From positions 62,001-126,000 of the forward strand of contig JAKSYS010000076.1 of assembly GCA_022925895.1 (NCBI GenBank): DNA of 64,000 nucleotides. Direction: 5' to 3'. Positions 55,797 to 64,000 of the stretch are shown piece after piece. This DNA comes from Fragilaria crotonensis. Its lineage: Eukaryota > Bacillariophyta > Fragilariophyceae > Fragilariales > Fragilariaceae. Each line of letters opens with the position of its first letter. The stretch's first letter is position 1. A program made the translations under genes and the position numbers. Under the pieces are notes generated by a model, which made no database searches, had not been told where the DNA came from, and saw nothing but the letters and a program-made list of their open reading frames with translations.

Positions 55797-56618
55797 TTAC
55801 ATTCGCTGGTGCACCTCCCTTGAATCATCGCAGTCCCATGATTCGCTTTCTTGTTTCATTGATATTTCCGAAATCATGTATCTTCTGGGCGTTCCCAAAC
55901 AGAGTCGGGGAGGAGATGGCGGGGGAGATTGTTCCGACAAGAGACTTGGCGGTGAACCACCATCATCCGGCACTACCCTCGGTTGGAAGTGCACATATTC
56001 TGAAGACAACCTGGCAGGCTCGCAAAGGACGCAATCGTCCACGACACATTGTCGCATGTGATGATATGCGCTGCGATAGTTGGCGCATCGAGGCACTGGA
56101 CATTTTGAAGCGACGCATCGACGAACATGATAGTAGAGGGTCCGGACAGCAGAGCACGTTCTCGACGATGAACATGTATCTCCCAAAGTAAGATTCGAGG
56201 AACAGACTGCTGCATGAAGGAGATTCTTGACTACAATTTGCTTTTTCTCAAGGCACTTGGAGGTATCGCCGAACTTGTCGTTTGAGAACGAGGAGGAAAC
56301 GGCGCTCATTGTCGCTGTCAGGCTGCCCCGATAGTAGGATCCACTTGTGGATCTAGATTTGTGCAAGGACACAGTCTTTGGATTCGGTGGAAGATGTTCG
56401 ACAAAGTTTGAACTTTGCAACATATTTGAAATGTATCCGTTGGCTGAATTCGAAGCCATGTTGTCCGCAAGAACTTGAAACCTGGAGGGTCGAGGTGGAT
56501 TTGAGGATGGTGCTGGTGGCCGAAAATTTGTGGGTGCCACGGCGAACTCCCATGGGTCCCATGTCAAGTTCTGCAATTTTGAAAATTCATAGGCGACCAC
56601 AGGCGCGTCTTTATACAT
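55797..56618 (-). CDS. TAZ-type zinc-finger protein
   Basis: 273 residues from the first ATG. The N-terminal 125 residues are polar and low in structure. Residues about 135-205 form a TAZ zinc finger: HAAVCSSN, CSSSRTC, then HVRRCVASKCPVPRC and HHMRQCVVDDCVLC supply the three HCCC zinc sites. TAZ domains of CBP/p300-type coactivators bind transactivation domains; diatoms have many short TAZ proteins. No acetyltransferase domain is present, so this is an adaptor-like protein. The C-terminus is rich in Ser and Pro. It converges with the ADP/ATP carrier gene. Confidence 0.75.
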   Translation of the reverse strand: MYKDAPVVAYEFSKLQNLTWDPWEFAVAPTNFRPPAPSSNPPRPSRFQVLADNMASNSANGYISNMLQSSNFVEHLPPNPKTVSLHKSRSTSGSYYRGSLTATMSAVSSSFSNDKFGDTSKCLEKKQIVVKNLLHAAVCSSNLTLGDTCSSSRTCSAVRTLYYHVRRCVASKCPVPRCANYRSAYHHMRQCVVDDCVLCEPARLSSEYVHFQPRVVPDDGGSPPSLLSEQSPPPSPPRLCLGTPRRYMISEISMKQESESWDCDDSREVHQRM

Positions 56619-57144
56619 ATATCTAGTACGCCATTGTAATATCCAATATGGAAATTCAAAAATTGTATTACCGATAGTCTCCTAAATAAGGTCCTGAGAG
56701 TATCGTCTATCCAAACCATATAAAGGCGACGAACGGAGGTTTTGAGGAAATGCATTTTCCTAATTCTGTGATAGTTAAAGTTGGCTCGAAATTTCAGAGC
56801 ATGCCCGGAGCCCAGTCTGTCTGTAGTCTGTATGATGTACTCCGAGTATATGATATCCGTTCTAGTTAGAATCATTCACCGTCCGTTATTACGCAGGTAC
56901 CAGTACTCTTGGAACTTGGAATTCGGAATGCTTCAGTACTGTAGAATATTCCGAATAGGCACAACCCCAGTAGGGTCGTGTTCGTTTCCTTTTCTTTCCG
57001 TGACAACGTGACTACCCGGTAGTCACCGTCGCCGGCAGGTCCTTGCCATGGCCATCAACGCCTTCGTCCTTCCAAGCCAAGGCGACTCAACCATGCCAGC
57101 TGTCCTAGCCTGAAACAACATCGAGTTCAGTTCTCCTTGACTGC
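56619..57144. other. Divergent promoter region
   Basis: About 525 bp between the TAZ gene (minus) and the pseudouridine synthase gene (plus). No gene seen; no strong regulatory motif recognised. Confidence 0.5.
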
Positions 57145-58224
57145 ATGATTGCGACACGCGTTTGCAAGGCTTTGAATCGCATACCCCGTCAACAACTCTT
57201 ACTTGCATCTTGGTACACAGTAAGCAGCCCGGCATTCGAGGCGGCGATGGCTAACGAGTTGTGCGATGTGTATTCGACACGCATCGAAGGCGACAGATTG
57301 TACGTGACAGTCCAAGACTCTGGTTGCGGGCCACAAATAACGGAGAAAACAGTCACATCGGCCATCCCGGAGACTGTTTTGAAGTATGAACAACACACGA
57401 GAAAGGTAAACGCAGCCAAGAGGGCCTCGGCCGATGTCACGGAAGATGATCATCTTCGCGTCATCTATGTTGATGATCACTTGGTGGTTGTTGACAAGCC
57501 ATCCGGTGTTCTCTGCGTTCCAGGAGTGAACCATCACTCATCTCTCTTGACGATCGTTCACGAAAAATTTGCCCCTACCATTTTGCCTATGGACCGAATC
57601 GTTGTTCATCGACTGGATATGGATACCTCCGGTTTGGTAATTTTCGGACGAACTATGGAGGCCGTGAGCAAGTTGCATCAACAGTTCCGTGATCGGCATG
57701 TGGAAAAGTCGTACCAAGCGCTCGTTTGCGGTCACGTCATGGCGAATGCTGGTACGATCGACTTGCCCCTGCAACGAGATCACGAACGGCCTCCCTTTAT
57801 GCGCGTCTCAACGCCCCGATCCGAACAAGCCGCTGCACAAGCTGTACAAGATTTACAACACTTTGGTTATAAAAAGCTTATGCAACGTAAACCAAAATCG
57901 AGTGCGACGGAGTTTCAAGTCTTGTCGCGGGAGTATTACATGGGCGAACAGTGCCTGCCCGTCACGCGGGTTGCACTGAAACCAATCACCGGAAGGACGC
58001 ATCAGCTTCGAGTTCATTGTGCTGCATTGGGCCACCCCATTGTGGGTGATCCTGCTTACGGGATTTACGGCGAAGCCTCACCAAACGGTGGGATATTGGA
58101 GGCGTACATGGATTCCCTTTCGCCCAATAGAGCGTCGCTTGAACTACAACGTCAACTCAATGCTGCTCTACCATTAGTCAGCACCATGTGTTTGCATGCC
58201 AAGGAACTTTCCCTCATCCTTTGA
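57145..58224 (+). CDS. RluA-family RNA pseudouridine synthase
   Basis: 359 residues, one exon. The catalytic domain spans about residues 103-320. The entry motif [14 protein letters not shown] is near 115, and the catalytic motif [13 protein letters not shown] (155-167) holds the nucleophile Asp158. [28 protein letters not shown] supplies the Arg and Leu of the RluA motif III. It converts uridine to pseudouridine in rRNA or tRNA; the target cannot be read from sequence. The first 25 residues ([20 protein letters not shown]) are basic and hydroxylated enough to be a mitochondrial presequence, which is inference. No S4 domain is visible. Confidence 0.92.
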   Translation: MIATRVCKALNRIPRQQLLLASWYTVSSPAFEAAMANELCDVYSTRIEGDRLYVTVQDSGCGPQITEKTVTSAIPETVLKYEQHTRKVNAAKRASADVTEDDHLRVIYVDDHLVVVDKPSGVLCVPGVNHHSSLLTIVHEKFAPTILPMDRIVVHRLDMDTSGLVIFGRTMEAVSKLHQQFRDRHVEKSYQALVCGHVMANAGTIDLPLQRDHERPPFMRVSTPRSEQAAAQAVQDLQHFGYKKLMQRKPKSSATEFQVLSREYYMGEQCLPVTRVALKPITGRTHQLRVHCAALGHPIVGDPAYGIYGEASPNGGILEAYMDSLSPNRASLELQRQLNAALPLVSTMCLHAKELSLIL

Positions 58225-59477
58225 CCGAGAAGACATGACCTGGGAGGCACCAACTCCATTTTGAACAAACACGTACGTTCAGGTGTTCATGACATGGTCT
58301 AGCAGTACAGGCTGTACACTGTACCAGGTACCGTCGTACACTGTACAGGCACAGGCGGACACTTTGCGCGCTTTGAGGATATCTCCTAGAGTAGAGTACT
58401 GTACCAGGTACTCGAGTACCGGCGGGTGCAAGTACTTGTACTCGGGGTAATGAGTAATGATAGTTGGAAGGTGGACCCACTGGACATTGACCTAACTACT
58501 CTAACTTGTTCGTTTTATTCAAGGAAAGTGCCTCAGTCGTCATGCAGTCATGAGGTAGCCATCATCCGCAAAACAATACCCTCAGAAATGCATGATGATT
58601 ACAATGGACAAATTTTACGATACATGTTTCATGGTCTATTTCACTTGCAGGATTTACGCATGCGAGAAGAAATTCCTCGTATGGGAATATGTCATACGGT
58701 CATAAGTTATACAGTAGAAGACATTTGCATATTCCTCTAGTAGCTACTGTACCAGTATGCATAGCTTACTTTTTTTTGGGACGACTCTCCAGAAGGAGGT
58801 CCGGTAAAATGAGGTTCCTTCTCGTAGCTTCTACATGCAATTAATACCAAGCAGAAGTGCGTGGTCACACGACTGGTCATACCCCGTACAAGGACTCTAC
58901 TAGTAGGAGAACATCGGACGGAATACAACTCCGAGGAGTACAAGTAGCATGTATGCAGTTTTTATTGTGAACTCGGGTGTCGGTACTGGTACTGTATCTC
59001 TGTAGTAGTACGCAGTACGTATCATATCATACAGATGAACCTGAAGATTCTTGAAGATTCATCAGGCGATGTTTCATGTGTCATGTGTCATGTGTCATGT
59101 GCCATATTGATCGTGCACCACTGATATGTAAATATGTTGGTATATTTCAATAAGTGAGGTATTTTTGGTCCCAGTATCCTTTTTTATTTGCCAATCCTCA
59201 ACGAAATTACCCGGACTTTTTTCACTCGTCCTATGGTCGACTCCGATAGATTAGAACAACAAAAAGAAAGGCCTGGTAAATGACGGTTTAAAAAGGAGGA
59301 AGGATAGCCAAATTTCGTAATTGCTGGACCTCTATGGGGATAAATTGATGTGACGAGCAAGAGCGGCTATGACGGTGCTGGATGCACACGCCAAACGTCC
59401 AATGGGGGTTTGCCCATGCCACGATCAGGTCATCACACAAACACAACTTTCATCGAGGATCGTTCAAATAAGAGCTC
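58225..59477. other. Intergenic region
   Basis: About 1.25 kb without a supported gene. It contains GTAC-rich DNA at 58300-58450 and a four-copy TCATGTG tandem repeat at 59074-59101. Confidence 0.5.
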
Positions 59478-61230
59478 ATGGTTCGACTACTGCAGCTATT
59501 GGCACTCCTTCTTTTCGGTTGCTACCCGGGGCATTCGCAGTCACTGAAGAGTCCACTCGCATTGTCGGTGGTTCTGTAGTGTCGAACAAGGATAAGTATT
59601 CCTATTTCGCCCTTGTGAACGCGAGGTATACCGATGGCACGGGGACAGTTCGTACGATCACGTGCGGAGGAGTCTCTTACTTCGTCTGCCGTATTGGTAA
59701 GTAGTGACGAGATGCTGTGTATCCCTTCTCATCCTCACTTTCTGTTCTAGTTTTCTGGCTCTCACACGTCTGTGCATTCCCTTCTTTGTTGCGTCTGCAG
59801 ACAGCAGCCCACTGTCTATCGAATCCAAAAATCACGGCCATCACTATTACTCTCGACAACGGTTCAGAGGTGCGAAGAGTACGGGCCAAGTCTTGGGTCA
59901 CTCATCCATCGTTTGATCCTTCTTCGGCTGTTAACGACATCGGTGTGATTCGATTGGCTCTGACAGTGCCCAGCAGGTCCTTCGAGCCAATAGCCACCCG
60001 ATTCTCCACCGGATTTCCGCAACAGGGAAAGGTGACTACTGTCATTGGTTTTGGATACACAAGCCAAAACGGTCCACTCTCCGATGATCTAAGGCGGGTT
60101 CAATTGACAGTACGAGATGGCGCCGTGTGCGACAATGTGTTTGCATCCTTCAAAGAGACGATTGAAATCTGCGCCGGTGGGTTAGGGAAGGTATGCCACA
60201 CCTCAGCGATCGCCTGCTATGCTCGATTTCGATAATCTTCATGATTCGACACTTTAGACTCACCACGTGTATCTTCCCTGCAACAAAGGTCCCATGTTCA
60301 GGTGACTCCGGAGGACCCATGGTTGTGATAGAAAGTGATGGCACTCATCTCCTAGCAGGTATTGTTTCGTACGGAGGCGACGGGTGCAACGAATACCCTG
60401 CCGTCTTTACCCGTGTCAGTGCATTCCAAGTTTGGATCGCAGGCGCTCTCGACTCCGAACCAAACAAAGCACCGGCCTTGGGATGCTTCGCAGGGTCCAA
60501 CTCAGTGGAGGTCCGCAATCGTGGACCTGTCCGTATGCAGGATTTGAAGCTAGGTGACGAGGTGATGGTTGGCCAAGGGAAGTACGAACCGATCTACAGT
60601 TTTGGCCATGTCGCTCGGAGACGATCGCCACATTTCTGCACATTCAAACATCAAGGTCACAGTTGCGTCTCACAGAAGATCACATGGTGTTCACCTCGTC
60701 GCAGGGGCTGTACCAGCATCTTCTCTTCATGTGGGAGACTTTCTGCTCGGGGCTCGGGTTTGAAGGATCGCATTGAATCGATAGAAGTTCTTCAAGACAC
60801 TGGCCTTTTCGCGCCGTTTACACCGTCCGGTAAACTTATTGTGAACGACATTCTGGCATCGTCCTACGTCGCTGTAGTGGACCAAGAGGATCTCAATCTC
60901 GGCTGGACGATTCTAAATCTACATTGGTTGAGTCATGCAGTCCTATTTCCTCGTCGACTGATTTGCTGTCATCTTGCAAGCTGTCCCTCCGAAACCTATA
61001 ATTCGGAGGGAATTCCTCTGTGGATAGATCCTGTCTATCGAGCATTTTCGTGGCTGCTGAGTTTCAACAGCTTCGTAAGGGTTTCCTTGATTGTCACCAT
61101 GGCTGTGGTAGCTACATTTGTTACTGCTGTGGAGACGTGGATCTGGTTTCCTGCCGCGATGATAGCATTATGCATGTTGTTGAGCCTGTCCGTGGCGCGC
61201 AAGTTCCACATCAAGATCAAGCGCAACTGA
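59478..61230 (+). CDS. Secreted trypsin-like protease fused to a Hedgehog-type Hog (Hint) domain and C-terminal membrane helices
   Basis: The ATG at 59478 opens a clear signal peptide, MVRLLQLLALLLFGC. The protease starts at RIVGG; TAAHC, NDIGVIRL and GDSGGP give an intact His-Asp-Ser triad. Introns at about 59697-59800 (GTAAGT...CTGCAG) and 60191-60288 (GTATGC...CAAAG) split it. Directly after the protease comes a Hog module: GCF (Cys at 60484), DLKLGDEV, LRLTEDH (the TxxH site), ASSLHVGDFLLG and GLFAPFTPSGKLIVNDILAS. The C-terminus has two hydrophobic helices (VSLIVTMAVVATFVTAV and AAMIALCMLLSLSVA). Frame changes occur between signal peptide and IVGG (GGGG run), at the first splice, and three times between about 60640 and 60765; they sum to zero in the Hog part. 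Read across frames by motif only, all catalytic positions are kept except Ser for the late Cys (LASSY). Confidence 0.75.
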
Positions 61231-61429
61231 ACGACCAGTTTTCTAATCAAATTGCTAAATCCTAATGGGTTTACAATAGTAAGAATTAGTAACCAACGGT
61301 ACAACAATCTCAGCGCGAACACGCTCCGGCATCACCCAATTCCAGAGTCAAATTCTATAACATTCGTTCGTCTAGCTTTCCACGTAGTCGGGCATGCCGC
61401 AGTTCGGTATTCACAGAGCCCTGTAGGTC

Positions 61430-62627
61430 TCAATTGTCATTGTCAGTACTCAATTTCTGCTGCGCTAGTGATTCATTGCGCCCGGCCTCCAACATGAGGT
61501 CCAACCCCTCTTCCGTGACCAATCCACCCATACCTCGTTCTTTGAACTCAGCGTCCCATTCTCGCTCTATGCGGCGCTGCTTTGCCAAGGTCGAAACGAA
61601 GAATGTCAATGCGAATGCGACTAGGAAGAGGGCGATCCCCGCCACTCGAAGGGGATGCAACGGAGTTGGTTCCAGCGGCTCGTAGTATGGTTGAGTCCAT
61701 GTGGCATGTTCTTGACCAACGGTGGACGTTTGTCCAATGTTATCGATTCGCTTATCAAAATCGCCATCCTCCAAACGGATCGCCAGCGCCGACTGCGCAA
61801 CCGACTGAACGGCTTGCAAGGCATCGTCGTCAGACATGTCTTTGTACTTAACGCCAACATGCAACAATGGATACTTGACTAGCCATCCGGTAAAGTTAAA
61901 TCCTTGTCGCGAGCGGTCTTCGACGACAAATTCAACTTGTTCGGGGCGAATGATGGATTCCCCTGTATATTTCGCGATCGCCAAGCCGTTGTCTTGCAAT
62001 TCTCGCATGCGCCGACCCATTGTTGCTGTGCAGCTATCACCATTGTCGTTGTCAAGTAGGACAAAGTCCGTATCTTCGCAGAGGACATACAATAGGGCAT
62101 TCGTGATTTTGGTAACCACGGTTTGATTTTGTCCGCGACGCACTGACGCCGCCGTAACATCATCCGCTAATAATGAAAAAGTAAGATTGACAAATCCCAC
62201 AATTCCAGTAACCGATGGCGACGTTGACGGAAATTTTGAAGGACGTCCAGTCGACGGAAATTGGGATGGAGATTGGGACGGAGATTGGGACGGAGATTGG
62301 GACGGAGATTGGGACGGAGATTGGGACGGAACTTTGGATGGGACTAAAGTGGAAGGAGACAACGTTGGTGGAACAAGGACTCCAAGAGCTGATGGCTGTG
62401 CAGATCTGGTAGGAGCTGCCGACGGTGATGGCGACGGATACGGTGACTCGGTTGGAAAGTCAAATTCAGTGGGAGATGCAGTCGGTACCTTATTCTTATT
62501 GTTGTTGTCTTGCAGTGACCGTGAATCAAGGACGTATTGGTTGGTTTGGCTCCACGAGGCAAGCTGTGCGCCTCGGAGTGAGAAGAACAATCAATAAAAA
62601 TACCAAGGCTGAAGGTAATCGTATCAT
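61430..62627 (-). CDS. PS/SPSQ-repeat surface protein with one membrane span
   Basis: The main frame runs 62590-61430, but its upstream end has only TTG; an ATG at 62627 opens a good signal peptide (MIRLPSALVFLLIVLL) in a frame one base away. One frame change near 62580 is therefore needed. The mature part begins with Ser/Thr/Pro-rich spacers and a PSQS tract (about residues 88-115) encoded by a 12-bp tandem repeat at 62253-62335. A globular region follows (IVGFVNLTFSLLADD to about residue 290). A single membrane helix (VAGIALFLVAFALTFFVSTL) precedes a charged cytosolic tail. Diatom cell-surface proteins often have this PS-repeat stalk plus one helix. Ligand unknown. It converges with the trypsin-Hog gene. 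Confidence 0.65.
62253..62335 (-). repeat. 12-bp coding repeat for PSQS units
   Basis: Five or six near-perfect copies of GGAGATTGGGAC (plus strand) encode the SPSQ tract. Copy-number variation would lengthen or shorten the stalk without frame loss. Confidence 0.9.
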
Positions 62628-64000
62628 TGTTGTGTTAGCTCACTAAAAGAACTGAACAGAAAGGTTCCTCGGCCTTGATGAAGTGTTATGCGGTGTAGCT
62701 ATTCCAGTCCTGAATTAATCCGAGTTTGAGATACTCTAGCATATACAAAACCAAAGATCAGGAGTGCGGAATGTGGAGGGTGGTGTTGAAGAGGAACAAC
62801 GTAACAGTGCTGCTTGAAACACACAATTGTACTCGTGTACTCTAGAAGAGATGCGAACGGTTCACATGTTAAATGCTTGCAGGTGCTGTGTTCTTTTTGT
62901 TTGCTCCTACCCCATCGTCGTAGTACTCTAGCAGTAGCACTGCTAGGGAGAATAGTAGTATCATATTCCTAACCCTCTATGGATATAGCATATATGACAT
63001 ATACATCTCTTTCTTGTCATGTTGGGGACCACACGGGTTGTACCTGTACCCTTCACGGAACAATGCATTCGTATATTTGTAACTGTATATTTCAATAGTC
63101 CAGCTCCAAGCATATTGCGATACTATTACGATCGAACGCGCAGCCGAAAAATGGATACATTCTTTCCTAATCTGCTAGTACGATTCACTCTCGGAGTGCA
63201 GCGTGCAGCATTAGCAATTAGCAGTCACCACTCACGCACGACGGCTCGAGCTATCATATGACATACGCATTCCACCGTGTCTTTCTTGGGTAATTTGTGT
63301 ACCAGGTACTAGTATTGTTTTTCTGCAGTGTAATGCTCCTTTTTTTGCGCTGAACGCTTGATACATGTGATTCACGATTCAAAACTATTATTATATGTCG
63401 TAGTCGGAGAAGCCATATTTGTACCCCAACCCCACACACCAAAAGGACTGAGACTCTAAAACAAGTTTTCGAAGATATGTGTATGCGAGTTCGGTATTTC
63501 AACACTTTTCTTAAACTAAAAGCTCCTAGGCCAATCCTTATCTTGCGACGAAAAACCATTACCTGGTACCAAAATGCGATTTAATAGAAACCTAAGGCCC
63601 ACCCTTACGGTAGTGAAAAGTTGAGATGAAAAACTGACCCCCCAACTTTTTTTTTAGAATATACTGCTTCCCCGGCCTTATCGTGAACGCAGAAAAAGTT
63701 GTGTTTTCCGGGTATTTTTTGTCCTTACTGTCGCATTTTATTCCATACTACGAACTCCAGTACTATTATTAGAGGCAATTCCACTACAAGCCGTCATTGC
63801 TGGTGACCATAGCGATACTGCCAACATCATCGTTGAAGGCGAGTGATTACAACAAGGTACTGTAGTGGAAAACAATACACAAGTAGCATTTAATTTTTCA
63901 GGAGTGTCGCCATCATGGTTGCTAGCATCGTCGTCGTTGCTACCGTCTAGTGTCGCCGTTGTCGCTGGTGTTGTCGTCGTCGCGAGGTCTAGTGTCATTA
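62628..64000. other. Terminal intergenic region
   Basis: No gene is supported. The minus-strand frame at 63738-63998 is low-complexity (Thr/Asp from GTTGTCGTCG-like runs) and reaches the window edge, so a gene entering from outside cannot be excluded. Confidence 0.4.

Noticed and set aside
63738-63998. Thr/Asp-rich frame at the window edge
   Set aside because: Composition comes from GTTGTCGTCG-like microsatellite DNA; without flanking sequence it cannot be supported.

Overview
The window looks like nuclear DNA of a diatom, probably a pennate one; the species cannot be read from the sequence. The reasons are compact intron-poor genes with short GT-AG introns (67-237 bp), plastid presequences with ASAFAP-like junctions, a tripartite lumenal presequence on a cytochrome c6-like protein, a SelD fused to a flavoprotein-like domain, a single-chain carbamoyl-phosphate synthase, a PS/SPSQ-repeat surface protein, and a Ty1/copia element.

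Layout. 1-5 kb: the SelD fusion, then a TPR-like protein with a 12-bp coding minisatellite. 5-28 kb: a transposon-rich block. It holds a PIF/Harbinger-type MITE (7588-8349), a large DDE transposase gene of the IS630/Tc1-mariner class (8929-12076), a TA-flanked MITE (12898-13217), a fold-back repeat (13294-13993), an 8-bp-TSD hAT-like MITE (16434-16997), a piggyBac-like element (17010-19395), and a young copia element with 315-bp LTRs and a GTTAT duplication (19805-26953). 28-41 kb: SulP sulfate transporter, plastid FN3-like membrane protein, a membrane-anchored degenerate dual-specificity phosphatase, a cytochrome c6-like protein lacking the usual Met ligand, and a three-exon carbamoyl-phosphate synthase. 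41-64 kb: IQ-motif membrane protein, two-domain atypical E2F, proteasome beta-3, a tiny two-exon mitochondrial ATP synthase epsilon gene, an unrecognised three-exon gene, a plastid SRPBCC protein, ADP/ATP carrier, TAZ zinc-finger protein, RluA-type pseudouridine synthase, a trypsin fused to a Hedgehog-type Hog (Hint) domain, and the SPSQ surface protein.

The genes are independent eukaryotic units, not operons. Loose themes are sulfur/selenium (SelD, SulP), nitrogen (carbamoyl-phosphate synthase), mitochondrial ATP supply (ATP synthase epsilon, ADP/ATP carrier) and plastid proteins. Intergenic DNA is packed with GTAC tetramers. Several host genes (phosphatase-like, IQ protein, SRPBCC protein, trypsin-Hog, SPSQ protein) change frame without an intron that could explain it, which means local indel errors in the assembly or real decay. 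The most unusual items are the trypsin-Hog fusion, the Met-less cytochrome c6, an array of TTTGCTTAC motifs at 47.2-47.5 kb, and the GTAC islands.
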